Shown piece by piece: positions 1-7,603 of a DNA stretch of 12,891 nucleotides. Numbering within the stretch: the stretch's first letter is position 1; the number at the start of each line of letters is the position of its first letter. The notes under the pieces are model-generated. The model was not told where the DNA came from. It worked only from the letters and a program-made list of their open reading frames with translations, and made no database searches. Location of the stretch: contig JAFYCU010000219.1 of NCBI GenBank assembly GCA_017545095.1, positions 1-12,891 on the forward strand, read 5' to 3'. The position numbers were made by a program, and so were the translations under genes. The DNA comes from Muribaculaceae bacterium (GTDB lineage Bacteria; Bacteroidota; Bacteroidia; Bacteroidales; Muribaculaceae).

Positions 1-250
1 CTAAATAAAGCAACTGATATAAGAACCAAGAACCGAGACCCAAGACCCAAGAGCCGCATTGCGCCACTTGTAGCTCGTAGCTAAATAAAGCAACTGATAT
101 AAGAACCAAGAACCGAGACCCAAGACCCAAGAGCCGCATTGCGCCACTTGTAGCTCGTAGCTAAATAAAGCAACTGATATAAGAACCAAGAACCGAGACC
201 CAAGAACCGAGAGCCGCATTGCGCCACTTGTAGCTTGTGGCTAAATAAAG
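1..250. repeat. 80-bp tandem repeat, three copies plus the start of a fourth
   Basis: Units begin at 1, 81 and 161 with the word CTAAATAAAGCAACTGATAT. Copies 1 and 2 look identical over 80 bases. Copy 3 differs in the middle (AACCGAG for ACCCAAG) and at its end (TTGTGG for TCGTAG). A fourth copy breaks off after CTAAATAAAG at 241-250. The unit is not a multiple of three, so it is not a protein repeat; the open minus-strand frame across it simply passes through all three phases. It lies directly upstream of a secreted-protein gene. Confidence 0.95.
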
Positions 251-320
251 CTTGTTTACTCGTTTACTTGTTTACTTGTTTACTGACAACTGATAACTGA
301 CAACTGATAACTGACAACTA
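251..320. repeat. Short tandem repeats (8-bp and 14-bp words) before the first gene
   Basis: From about 252 to 283 the word TTGTTTAC (variant TCGTTTAC) recurs with an 8-base period. From 284 to 320 the 14-base word TGACAACTGATAAC occurs twice and then partially. These run to within ten bases of the start at 330. No TAnnTTTG promoter element was found in 1-329, so the gene's promoter is either atypical, disrupted, or located to the left of the window. Confidence 0.9.
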
Positions 321-329
321 ATTAATGGT

Positions 330-2768
330 ATGAAAAAAATCTTTACGCTAATGGCCGTAATGGCCTTGTTTGGAGCATCGGCACAAGCCGATGTCACCAT
401 CGATGGCAAGAGCTATGCCGTCGACACCATCATCCACCGCCAGGTGGGACCGGGCATGATGCACTCCATCATCCGCCTGCCGGGGTGGCCTATGAATGTG
501 TATATCACCGAGATGGATGCCACCAATCCGCACGCCCGCGTGGAGGCCTCGTTCGAGGGGCGCGTGGGACGTCTGCAGCCCATCGAAACGGCGATGGAGC
601 AAAAGCGCACGCCTACCAAGCGACCCGTCGTGATGTGCAACGCCAACTTCTGGGTCACCACCAACAGCACCACCTGGGCGAAGTATCAGCTGCGCCACCC
701 GCTGGGCGGATTGGTGCGCAACGACACCATCGTGGTGAACCCCACCAATGAATGGGAGGGAGGACCGCAAAATTCGGGTACGGCGATGATCGACCGAAAC
801 GGACACCTCTACATGGGCACCGTGAACTATGTGACCACCGTGAGCCACCCAGGGGTGAATAACGGCCAGCAACAATATGTTGCCAACGTCAACCGCCGCG
901 CCGTGACGGGCGAGATGGCTCTGTTCAACGAGTGCTACTCCGGAGGACGACAGCTGGAAAACGACTGGGTGGGCTATGACGAGAAAGGCGACAACCAGAG
1001 CGACAACTACTTCCTCAAGTTTGTCGATGGCGAGGACTGGGCCATGGGTCAGGACATGCACTTCGTGGTGTCGAAAACCATCATGGGCAAGGACCGCACG
1101 GGCTACAACATGCACTACAATGCCATCCTCACCTGCACGGGATGGACCAAGGACCTCATGTCGCCGGTGCAGGTGGGCGACACGCTCACCATCCGCTGCC
1201 AGTGGACTTACGTTGATGCACAGGGCAACACCGTTGTGCCGCAGGTCGAGAACCTGGTCGAGGGCAACGCCACGGTGATGACCCACGGCGAACTCACGCC
1301 GCGCAACTACGACGAGAGCTACAACACCTCGGTGTATTCCCGCACGGCCTACGGCACCAACGCCGATGGCACGCGACTCTACTTCATCGTGATCGACAAG
1401 TCGCTCAGTCCCGACTATGGGCGTTCCAATGGCGCCACCACAGCACAGATGTGCCAGGTGCTCAAGGGTTTGTGTCCTGAGGTCACCGATGTGGTGAACA
1501 TGGATGCTGGCGGCTCGGCGCTGATGTTTGTCGATGGCGACTATGCCAACACCAGCACCGAGTACTCGGCTCGCTCGGTGGCTTGCGGATGGATGATGTG
1601 TGCCATGGGCGAGGAGGACAACGAGATTGCCTCCATCGCCTTTGCCGACTATCAGAAAAAGATGCCCATCTATTCGTCGTACCGCCCCGTGATTTGGGGT
1701 TACAACGCCCGTGGCGAGATCGTGAGCCACGATGTGCAGGGCTTCACCCTCTCGTGCGACCCGCAGCTGGGTACCTGCGGCGACGACACCTTCTTTGCCG
1801 GAGGCAACGTGATGCAGGATTCGCTCACCGCAACCTTCGGCGGCATGACAGCACGCATCAAGATCATCACCCAGGAGGCTTCGCCCGCCATCAAGCTCAA
1901 ACCGGCTCTGGTGATCGACAACCGCGACTATCCCGTCGAGGTCATCGCCACCGTGGCTGGCGAAACGTTCTTCTATGAGCCCTCGTCGCTCCAGTGGACC
2001 ATCGACGACAGCCGCGTGGCCGCCATCAACAATGGCACGCTGCACGGCATTGCCAATGGACAGACCAAACTCTCGTGCCTGATTGGCGAGCTTAACGACA
2101 GCACCACCGTGCGCGTCGAAATCAGCGACACACCGTATAAATACGAGGCTTGGGAAGGTTGGACCGTTAAGGGTTCGGGACACAAGAACTTCTCGCTGGT
2201 CGACAACAAGCTCACCTATACCTACGGCTCGTCGCGCGTGCCCTATATCGCCCTTGACAAGAACACCACTTTCTACGGCCTGCCCGACACCATCGGCTTT
2301 GCCTTCAAGAGCGATGTGCCCATCGACCGCGTGCAGATGGATGTGCGCAACTACAACTTCCCCAAGACCAACAACCAGGTCACGGCTCCCGAAGGCGGCT
2401 TCGAGGCTGGTGTGTGGCACACCGTGAAGGTCGATATCGAGGCCCTGGGTGGCGCCGACAAGGTGGGCACCTATCCCATCGAAATCCGTGAGGTGCGTTT
2501 TGAGCCGACCAAGAATCTGGAGTCGGTGGAGCGCAGCATCGAGTTCACGCCCATCTATTGCCACTACAGCAGTGTGCACACCCTGGGTGATGTGACAGGC
2601 GACGGTTCGGTGGACATCGACGATGTGAACGCCATCATCAATGTGATGCTCGGCAAGGTTGCTCCCGACCGCTTCCCTGCTTCGCCTGACATCAACGGCA
2701 GCGGCTCGGTGGATGTGGACGACTTGAACTTGATCCTGAACATCTTGCTTGGCATTCATAAAGGCTGA
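330..2768 (+). CDS. Secreted phosphodiester glycosidase (NAGPA-like) with Big-2-like domain and C-terminal dockerin-type repeats
   Basis: 812 residues. Residues 1-20 form a signal peptide (MKKIFTLMAVMALFGASAQA), so the protein is exported. The region around 60-425 resembles the NAGPA/phosphodiester glycosidase fold, the family of the enzyme that uncovers N-acetylglucosamine phosphodiesters. Its most diagnostic stretch is NMDAGGSA at 390-397, close to the family's NxDGGGS motif, with Ala in place of one Gly. Residues about 535-600 look like a bacterial Ig-like (Big-2) domain (SRVAAINNGTLHGIANGQTK). A beta-rich module follows at about 605-745. The C-terminus has two calcium-loop repeats, GDVTGDGSVDIDDVNAIINV at 753-772 and DINGSGSVDVDDLNLILNIL at 787-806, like dockerin type I or EF-hand anchors of Bacteroidales surface proteins. 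The substrate cannot be told from sequence. The gene stands alone, with repeats upstream and a hairpin downstream. Confidence 0.82.
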   Translation: MKKIFTLMAVMALFGASAQADVTIDGKSYAVDTIIHRQVGPGMMHSIIRLPGWPMNVYITEMDATNPHARVEASFEGRVGRLQPIETAMEQKRTPTKRPVVMCNANFWVTTNSTTWAKYQLRHPLGGLVRNDTIVVNPTNEWEGGPQNSGTAMIDRNGHLYMGTVNYVTTVSHPGVNNGQQQYVANVNRRAVTGEMALFNECYSGGRQLENDWVGYDEKGDNQSDNYFLKFVDGEDWAMGQDMHFVVSKTIMGKDRTGYNMHYNAILTCTGWTKDLMSPVQVGDTLTIRCQWTYVDAQGNTVVPQVENLVEGNATVMTHGELTPRNYDESYNTSVYSRTAYGTNADGTRLYFIVIDKSLSPDYGRSNGATTAQMCQVLKGLCPEVTDVVNMDAGGSALMFVDGDYANTSTEYSARSVACGWMMCAMGEEDNEIASIAFADYQKKMPIYSSYRPVIWGYNARGEIVSHDVQGFTLSCDPQLGTCGDDTFFAGGNVMQDSLTATFGGMTARIKIITQEASPAIKLKPALVIDNRDYPVEVIATVAGETFFYEPSSLQWTIDDSRVAAINNGTLHGIANGQTKLSCLIGELNDSTTVRVEISDTPYKYEAWEGWTVKGSGHKNFSLVDNKLTYTYGSSRVPYIALDKNTTFYGLPDTIGFAFKSDVPIDRVQMDVRNYNFPKTNNQVTAPEGGFEAGVWHTVKVDIEALGGADKVGTYPIEIREVRFEPTKNLESVERSIEFTPIYCHYSSVHTLGDVTGDGSVDIDDVNAIINVMLGKVAPDRFPASPDINGSGSVDVDDLNLILNILLGIHKG

Positions 2769-2801
2769 CACCATTAGGAACGGCTGACGCCTATAATGGA
2801 A

Positions 2802-2869
2802 TCTAAGGCTTCTAAGGAGCCTAGGGGGGCGCAATGCGCAGCCCGCCTAGAATCCTTAGGAGCCTTAGA
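2802..2869. terminator. Long imperfect hairpin between convergent genes
   Basis: The 29-base arms at 2802-2830 and 2841-2869 (starting TCTAAGGCT, ending AGCCTTAGA) pair with about four mismatches around a 10-base loop. It lies between the stop of the glycosidase gene and the stop of xseB, so it can serve as a terminator for both. There is no clear T-run on either side, so a repeat-family origin is also possible. The loop side contains GCGCAATGC, the complement of a word in the 80-bp repeat at 1-240. The rest of 2769-2902 shows nothing else. Confidence 0.65.
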
Positions 2870-2902
2870 CTTTGATACCCCTATTGCACGCAGCCTCTCG
2901 CG

Positions 2903-3112
2903 TCAGCCTTGTGCTTCGATGTCGTTCAGGATGGTCTTCAAAGCTTCGTCGGTGGCCGTGAGCTTTTTGCGGCAAATTTCCAGCAATTCCTTGCTGCGCT
3001 TAGTGTAGGTGCTCAGGTTGTCGATGCTGCACTCGGGGTCTTGCATCTTTTTGACCAGTTCTTCAAGCTCGGTCACGGCTTGCGTGTAGGTGAGTTCTTG
3101 TTGTTCTTCCAT
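2903..3112 (-). CDS. xseB: Exodeoxyribonuclease VII small subunit XseB
   Basis: 69 residues, the usual size for XseB. The small subunit binds the XseA large subunit in a multimeric cytoplasmic nuclease that degrades single-stranded DNA to oligonucleotides in repair and recombination. The sequence is a helical hairpin of the expected kind: LTYTQAVTELEELVKKMQD (7-25), then STYTKRSKELLEICRKKL (44-51 region at its end). I chose ATG at 3112 (MEEQQELTYT) because family members begin just before the LTY motif. An in-frame ATG at 3154 overlaps the xseA stop as ATGA and would add 14 residues (MKFLHPHLIKQPTI). That start is a real alternative, since such overlaps couple translation. It is the last gene of the operon and lies immediately behind xseA. 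Confidence 0.88.
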   Translation of the reverse strand: MEEQQELTYTQAVTELEELVKKMQDPECSIDNLSTYTKRSKELLEICRKKLTATDEALKTILNDIEAQG

Positions 3113-3150
3113 GATGGTGGGTTGTTTTATGAGGTGTGGATGTAAGAATT

Positions 3151-4485
3151 TCATTGTTGTATATTCAGCACGGTGGCTTTGGCCTTGCCTTGGCTCAGGT
3201 GCACGGTGATGGCATCGCCGGGCTTGAGCTGGTCGGCGCGGGTGAGGTAGCGGCCGGCACACATGGTGAGGGAGTAACCCCGGTTGAGGATGTTGCGCGG
3301 CGAGAGCAGCTCCACCTTGTCGTGCAGCGCGTCGATGCGCATGTGCTCGCGCAGCATGTGCTGCGTGGCGGCTTCGCGCAGGCGGTCGCTGTGGTGCTGC
3401 AGGCAGGTGCGCTCGGCGGTGAGCCGACCGGCAAGCGCCAGCGGAATGGCGCGGGCATAGCCCTCTAAGCGCACACGGCTGGTGTCGACCACGCGGCGCG
3501 CCGTGGCGGGAATGAGGCTGCCATAGTAGGCCAGCTGCTCGCGGGAGTGCGCCAGCATGTCGCGCACGTTGCTCACAACGGTGTTGCTTAGGTCGGTGAG
3601 GTGAGCAAGGGCATCGCTGCCGCGCTGGATGAGCCATTCGGCGGCGGCGGTGGGGGTCTTCACGCGCATCGCGGCCACATAGTCGAGCACCGTCACGTCG
3701 CGCTCGTGGCCAATGCCCACAATCACCGGGATGGGGAATTGGGCGATGGCGGCGGCCAGGTCGTAATTGTCGAACGAGTTCAAGTCGCTCGTCGAGCCGC
3801 CGCCGCGAATCACCACCACGCAGTCGAAGTGCTCGATGTGGGCATTGACGCGGTCCAGAGCCGCCAGCACGCTCGGCACCGTGCTCACGCCCTGCATCGT
3901 GGCCGTGAACAGGCAGGGGTAGTATTGCAGCCCGTAGGCGTTGTGTTCCAGCTGGTTGATGAAGTCGCCATAGCCCGCTGCCCCGACGGCCGAAATCACG
4001 GCGATGCGCTGGGGCACAAGGGGCCAGGGAAGGTTCTTGTTCATGTCAATCACCCCATCGCGGGCCAGCCGGTCGAGGATTTCGCGCCGCTGGCGGGCCA
4101 TGTCGCCCAACGTGAATTCGGGGTTGATGTTGTGCACCAGGAGTTTCAGGCCATATTGCTCGTGAAAGGTGGCGCTCACACACACCAGCACCTTCATGCC
4201 GCTGGCAAAGTCCTGGCCGGTCACGCTCTTGAACTGGGCATTGAGGCTTCCGAATATGCTGGCCCACACCACGGCTTGCGCACGGGCGATGGTGGCACCG
4301 TTTTCCGGGTTTTTCTCGATGAGTTCCAGGTAGCAGTGCCCGCGGCGCACTGCCACATCGCTGGTCTCGGCCTGCACCCACTGGTGTTGCAGGTCGAGCT
4401 GTTTGTTGAGTGTGTTCTTGATGCGGGCGTTGAATGCGCTCAGCGTCAACGCTTCTTCGGTTTGGTTGTCGAATAATGATGGCAT
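3151..4485 (-). CDS. xseA: Exodeoxyribonuclease VII large subunit XseA
   Basis: 444 residues, close to the usual length of XseA. This is the catalytic and DNA-binding subunit of exonuclease VII, acting on single-stranded DNA in the cytoplasm with XseB. Residues about 13-110 form the N-terminal OB-fold. The catalytic domain contains the family signatures VVVIRGGGS (223-231), GIGHERDVT (257-265) and KTPTAAAE (276-283). A coiled-coil-prone helical stretch follows at about 285-390, and the conserved C-terminal LSPRNILNRGYSL segment leads into a short beta tail. The start is nine bases after the DUF3256 stop, indicating co-transcription. The four-gene order helicase, DUF3256, xseA, xseB is compact and all on the minus strand. 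No unusual residues were noticed. Confidence 0.95.
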   Translation of the reverse strand: MPSLFDNQTEEALTLSAFNARIKNTLNKQLDLQHQWVQAETSDVAVRRGHCYLELIEKNPENGATIARAQAVVWASIFGSLNAQFKSVTGQDFASGMKVLVCVSATFHEQYGLKLLVHNINPEFTLGDMARQRREILDRLARDGVIDMNKNLPWPLVPQRIAVISAVGAAGYGDFINQLEHNAYGLQYYPCLFTATMQGVSTVPSVLAALDRVNAHIEHFDCVVVIRGGGSTSDLNSFDNYDLAAAIAQFPIPVIVGIGHERDVTVLDYVAAMRVKTPTAAAEWLIQRGSDALAHLTDLSNTVVSNVRDMLAHSREQLAYYGSLIPATARRVVDTSRVRLEGYARAIPLALAGRLTAERTCLQHHSDRLREAATQHMLREHMRIDALHDKVELLSPRNILNRGYSLTMCAGRYLTRADQLKPGDAITVHLSQGKAKATVLNIQQ

Positions 4486-4494
4486 TGGACAGGT

Positions 4495-5136
4495 TTATCG
4501 GTTTAGTTTGAATTTCTTGCCTACGCTGTAGGTGATTTCTTTTTTCAGCCACGGGGTGAAAAGCGCATAGTCTTCCTTCGAGAGGAAGTCTTGCAGGTGG
4601 TGCCTCACGGCGAGGGTGTTGTGCTGCTGGCCGGTGAAGGTCATCTCGATTTGGGTGAATGGCAGCTTGTCGAGCAGTTCCTTGCGCTTGGCCTTGCTGG
4701 CGGTGGGCAGGAACAGGTCGGCCAGCGTGGGCATCGGCCGCAAGGGCTGTATCGATTGCAGCTCCACCCAGTTGCTGTTGAAAAACCGCAGCCGGCTGTC
4801 GGGCACGGGGGTGAACACGGTCTCAATCACGGCCAGGATGGTGTCGTGGCGCGTGTAGGGGAGCATGAGCAGCTCCACCGTGCGGCTTTTGCTGGTGCTG
4901 ATTTTCAGGTAGGTGCTGTCGACCTCGATGAGCTGCGTGCCGTTGCCCAAGCGGTTCGACATCTCCACACGCTGACCGCTGTCGTAGTAGTCGAGCAGGT
5001 CGAGACGCGCCGTGTGGGGCACAAGCAGGAAGATGTTGTCGGGCTCGCTGGCGAAGAAGTCGCGCACTGTGCGCCCAGACAGCCACAGCGAGGTGCACAG
5101 CAGGCACAGCACGAGCGTGAATAGTGAATGTTTCAT
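4495..5136 (-). CDS. DUF3256 family secreted protein
   Basis: 213 residues. It begins with a basic-hydrophobic signal sequence (MKHSLFTLVLCLLCTSLWLSG), with no convincing lipobox, so a periplasmic or outer-surface location is likely. The body (VRDFFASEPDNIFLLVPHTARLDLLDYYDSG and what follows) resembles DUF3256, a Bacteroidales-restricted family of unknown function that typically has an LDLIDFLDSG-like stretch. The gene starts inside the stop of the helicase gene (ATGA overlap at 5133-5136) and ends nine bases before xseA, so it is translated from the same message. No enzymatic motif is visible and the context does not reveal its role. I recognise the family from memory of its conserved N-terminal motif, so a profile search would settle it. 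Confidence 0.8.
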   Translation of the reverse strand: MKHSLFTLVLCLLCTSLWLSGRTVRDFFASEPDNIFLLVPHTARLDLLDYYDSGQRVEMSNRLGNGTQLIEVDSTYLKISTSKSRTVELLMLPYTRHDTILAVIETVFTPVPDSRLRFFNSNWVELQSIQPLRPMPTLADLFLPTASKAKRKELLDKLPFTQIEMTFTGQQHNTLAVRHHLQDFLSKEDYALFTPWLKKEITYSVGKKFKLNR

Positions 5137-7007
5137 CGTTTGTTTTTTTTGTCTTTCTTGCGGAATTTCGAGAAGGGCACATCATCGTTGTCGCCCTTGC
5201 GGTTGCGTGGACGCGGTTTGCCGCTGCGGCCGTGCTTGCGGGACTCGAAACCCTGTTCGGCCTCTTGCGCCTCGCGCTCGGCACGCCGCCGCTCGGCGCG
5301 GTTGCGCTTCACACTGGTTTTCTCCCACGAGCTGGCGGCATAGTCCTTGCCCTCCTTGGCAATCTCCAGATAAAGGCGCTTGCCGAAGAAGTCATAGTTT
5401 TTCAGTGCCGCTATCACGCGCTGCGCATCGCCCTGCCGCACGTCGAAGAGCGAGTAGTTGCTCAGCAGGTCGATGCGGCCCAGCCCCACATGCTGCCCGC
5501 GGGTGTTCTGGTTGATGAGGCGGATGAGGTTGGGGGCGAAGAAGCCGTCGCTCTTGCCCAGGTTGATGTACACGCGCTCGTAGCCTTTCTCGGCCACGCG
5601 GCTGTCTTTCTCCTCCAGCGTGCGTTTCACTTTGCCCATGCCTTTCTCGCCCTTGGCGGCTTTCTTGCGCTCTTTGCTCTCGGGCACGTAGTCGAGCACG
5701 GGGGCATCGCGGTAGTAGTCGAGCAGTCGGTTGCACTCCAGCGAGAGCAGACGCTTGAGCAGGTCTACACCGCTCAGCCACGACAGCTTTTTGAGCACCG
5801 GCGGCAGATAGGCGGCAATCTCGTCTTCTTTCACCTCCACGCGCTCGAGTTTGTCGGCCAGCGTGAAGAGCTGTTTCTCGATAATCTCCTCAGGTTTGGG
5901 CACCTCGCGGCGTTCGATGGGTTTGCCAATGTGCTTCTCGATGGCTTGCAGCTTGCGGCGTTCGCGGCTGTGGATGATGCAGATGCTGGTGCCCGTTTTG
6001 CCGGCGCGACCGGTGCGGCCGCTGCGGTGGTTGTAGATGTCGTTGTCGTCGGGCAGGGCATAGCTGATGATGTGCGTGAGGTCGTCCACATCGAGTCCTC
6101 GTGCGGCCACGTCGGTGGCCACGAGCAGCTGCAGGTTGCGGTCGCGGAATTTCTTCATCACCGCGTCGCGCTGCGCCTGCGACAGGTCGCCATGCAGCGA
6201 GTCGGCATTGTAACCGTCCTGTATCAGGTTGTCGGCAATATCCTGTGCCTGAGCGCGTGTGCGCGTGAAGATGATGCCGTAGATGCGCGGACGGGCATCG
6301 ACGATGCGTTTCAACGCCAAATATTTGTCGTCCGCGCGTACCATATAATAGATGTGCTTCACATTGCTCGACCCCTCGTTGCGCGTGCCAACCACAAACT
6401 CCTGCGGGTTGTGCATGTAGTTGCGGGCGATGGCGGCAATCTCTTTGGGCATCGTGGCCGAGAACAGGAGCATCTTGCGCTGCTCGGGCACGTGGGTGAG
6501 TATCTCGTTGATGTCGTCGACGAAGCCCATGTTGAGCATCTCGTCGGCCTCGTCGAGAATCACGGTGTTCACGTTCTCCAGCTTCACCTTTTTGCGCTTG
6601 ATCAGGTCGAGCAGGCGGCCGGGAGTGGCCACAATCACCTGCACGCCTTTGCCCAAAGCGCGTATCTGGCTCTCGATGCTCGACCCGCCGTACACCGGCA
6701 GGATGTTCAGCCCGTCGATATACTTCGAGTAGTCGGCCAGGTCGCTGGCCGTTTGCAGACACAGTTCGCGGGTGGGGTCGAGGATGAGGGCTTGTGTGGT
6801 GCGCGTGCCGGTATCGACACGCTGCAGTGTGGGCAGGCCGAAAGCGGCCGTCTTGCCGGTGCCGGTCTGCGCCAGGGCCACCACATCGCTTTCCTCGTTG
6901 AGCAGGTGGGGAATCACCAGTTCCTGCACGGGCATCGGAGCCAGATAGCCCAGGTCGGCAACGGCGCGGAGCAGGTCGTCGCGCACGCCGAGTTCTTCAA
7001 ATGTCAT
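5133..7007 (-). CDS. DEAD-box ATP-dependent RNA helicase with DbpA-type RNA-binding domain
   Basis: 624 residues from ATG at 7007. It unwinds structured RNA with ATP in the cytoplasm, likely in ribosome assembly or RNA turnover. All helicase motifs are present: Q-motif near PMPVQ (24-28), AQTGTGKT (46-53), PTREL (78-82), TPGR (128-131), DEAD (152-155), SAT (183-185), ATDVAARGLD (297-306) and HRSGRTGRAG (327-336). A DbpA/CsdA-type RNA-binding fold follows at about 476-551 (VYINLGKSDGF onward), then a Lys/Arg-rich disordered tail (565-624). An upstream in-frame ATG at 7046 would add 13 residues. I prefer 7007 because the promoter's TAATTTTG box at 7051-7058 would place transcription start at about 7046 itself, and because homologues start at M(K)TFEELGV. 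It is the first gene of the operon with DUF3256 and xseAB. Confidence 0.93.
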   Translation of the reverse strand: MTFEELGVRDDLLRAVADLGYLAPMPVQELVIPHLLNEESDVVALAQTGTGKTAAFGLPTLQRVDTGTRTTQALILDPTRELCLQTASDLADYSKYIDGLNILPVYGGSSIESQIRALGKGVQVIVATPGRLLDLIKRKKVKLENVNTVILDEADEMLNMGFVDDINEILTHVPEQRKMLLFSATMPKEIAAIARNYMHNPQEFVVGTRNEGSSNVKHIYYMVRADDKYLALKRIVDARPRIYGIIFTRTRAQAQDIADNLIQDGYNADSLHGDLSQAQRDAVMKKFRDRNLQLLVATDVAARGLDVDDLTHIISYALPDDNDIYNHRSGRTGRAGKTGTSICIIHSRERRKLQAIEKHIGKPIERREVPKPEEIIEKQLFTLADKLERVEVKEDEIAAYLPPVLKKLSWLSGVDLLKRLLSLECNRLLDYYRDAPVLDYVPESKERKKAAKGEKGMGKVKRTLEEKDSRVAEKGYERVYINLGKSDGFFAPNLIRLINQNTRGQHVGLGRIDLLSNYSLFDVRQGDAQRVIAALKNYDFFGKRLYLEIAKEGKDYAASSWEKTSVKRNRAERRRAEREAQEAEQGFESRKHGRSGKPRPRNRKGDNDDVPFSKFRKKDKKNKR

Positions 7008-7050
7008 GAGTGTGGTTTGTTGATATGAACGTTCCTTTGGTTTCAAGCTA

Positions 7051-7082
7051 CAAAATTACGCATAATCGCCGAATTACCCAAG
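7051..7082 (-). promoter_or_regulatory. Bacteroidetes-type promoter of the helicase-xseAB operon
   Basis: On the minus strand, CTTG (7082-7079) is followed after 20 bases by TAATTTTG (7058-7051), matching the Bacteroidetes -33/-7 pattern TTTG-N19-21-TAnnTTTG. It predicts a leader of about 35-40 bases before the ATG at 7007, and this decides against the upstream start at 7046. Confidence 0.75.
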
Positions 7083-7230
7083 CCATTCCTCATTTTCCCT
7101 CGTTTTTCGCCCGTTTTTGTGGCTACGCCGTGCATGGCGGTTCAGACGTAAGGGAAAATTATCCATATGATTTTAAAATATCACACACGGGTTCGCTGTG
7201 TTGCAAGGAGACGTTTAGTTAAACACCGAG

Positions 7231-7266
7231 TCATGTAGAGCTGCACCCTGTGCGGCTGTTGGCCGA
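7231..7266 (+). repeat. REP-like palindromic element, copy A
   Basis: It begins TCATGTAGAGCTGCACCC and continues GTGCGGCTGTTGGCCGA. It shares the frame TCATGTAGAGCYGCA...TGCGGCTGWTGGCCGA with copy D at 11186-11221. The GCTGCAC/GTGCGGC part can form a short hairpin. It is one of four related elements in the window, all intergenic. Confidence 0.75.
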
Positions 7267-7301
7267 GTCGAAACCGAATCAAAAACCCGCAAACGTCTGG
7301 T

Positions 7302-7343
7302 GCAAACGAAGTTACAAGCCGCTGCGTGCACTGGCTCTACAGG
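7302..7343 (-). repeat. REP-like palindromic element, copy B
   Basis: Forty-two bases containing AACGAAGTTACAAGCC, then GCTGCGTGCA and GGCTCTACAGG. It matches copy C at 11132-11173 in 39 of 42 positions. Read on the minus strand it has the TGTAGAGCC...GCGGCT frame of copies A and D, so B and A are inverted relative to each other. Confidence 0.85.
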
Positions 7344-7364
7344 GCAGCGGCTCTACAGGGCAGC
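7333..7364. repeat. 16-bp tandem duplication
   Basis: GGCTCTACAGGGCAGC occurs twice in a row (7333-7348 and 7349-7364) at the end of REP-like copy B. Slippage or local duplication of the element's end would explain it. Confidence 0.9.
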
Positions 7365-7514
7365 GGAAGCGTGTTCAGTTTTGTTCAAGTGTTCAGGTGC
7401 TGGGGTTGCGCCTACGGCCTCCTTTCCTGCCTATGATCTGTAGCCTTACAGTGCTTACCGGGGACAACTTCGCGGTGGTTGCCAAATTTTTTTTCAAAAA
7501 AAATTGCGAAAAAA

Positions 7515-7546
7515 TTTGGTGGGTTCAAAAATTGTATCTACTTTTG
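7515..7546 (+). promoter_or_regulatory. Bacteroidetes-type promoter of the ABC transporter operon
   Basis: TTTG at 7515-7518 is followed after exactly 20 bases by TACTTTTG at 7539-7546, a full match to the TTTG-N19-21-TAnnTTTG consensus. A T/A tract lies just upstream and may act like an UP element. Transcription would begin a few bases later, inside the palindrome at 7548-7571. Confidence 0.85.
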
Positions 7547-7547
7547 C

Positions 7548-7571
7548 AGTGTACTATTGTAGTGGTACACT
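7548..7571. promoter_or_regulatory. Palindromic operator, probably bound by the operon's GntR regulator
   Basis: Perfect 7-base arms AGTGTAC (7548-7554) and GTACACT (7565-7571) flank a 10-base centre with further partial symmetry. It starts one base after the -7 box, where a bound repressor would block transcription. GntR-family sites have the general form GT-N-AC, which these arms fit, and a YtrA-like GntR gene ends this same operon. The binding partner is inferred from position. Confidence 0.7.
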
Positions 7572-7603
7572 AATCATCAAGTGCAATTCTAATCCTTATA
7601 GCT

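Larger units (their letters stand above)
7083..7514. other. Intergenic region between divergent operons
   Basis: The stretch separates the helicase promoter from the ABC promoter and has no convincing gene. It contains two REP-like elements (annotated separately), a 16-base tandem duplication, and an A/T-tract block. That block has eight T, one C and eight A at 7487-7503, flanked by an 11-base inverted repeat (CCAAATTTTTT at 7482-7492 and its complement at 7509-7519) whose right arm includes the -33 box of the ABC promoter. The open frame at 7250-7573 has no coding character. Confidence 0.6.

Noticed and set aside
1..219. Minus-strand open frame with LGSW repeats over the tandem array
   Set aside because: The 80-base unit is not divisible by three, so the frame reads the repeat in all three phases. 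This is a by-product of a stop-poor repeat.
1..240. CRISPR array
   Set aside because: The repeats are contiguous 80-base units with no unique spacers between conserved repeats, and no cas genes are nearby.
348..2834. Long minus-strand open frame (828 codons) opposite the glycosidase gene
   Set aside because: It is antisense to a gene with a signal peptide and recognisable domains. Its His/Val/Arg-rich translation is typical of the reverse of GC-biased codons and shows no domain.
3601..4476. Plus-strand open frame opposite xseA
   Set aside because: xseA has all family motifs on the minus strand, and the plus-strand product has none.
5124..7028. Long plus-strand open frame (634 codons) opposite the helicase
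   Set aside because: It mirrors the helicase gene, whose motifs are all intact. The translation is low-complexity Ala/Val/His-rich with no motif.
7250..7573. 107-codon plus-strand frame before the ABC operon
   Set aside because: It runs through REP-like repeats, the promoter and the operator, and has no coding character.
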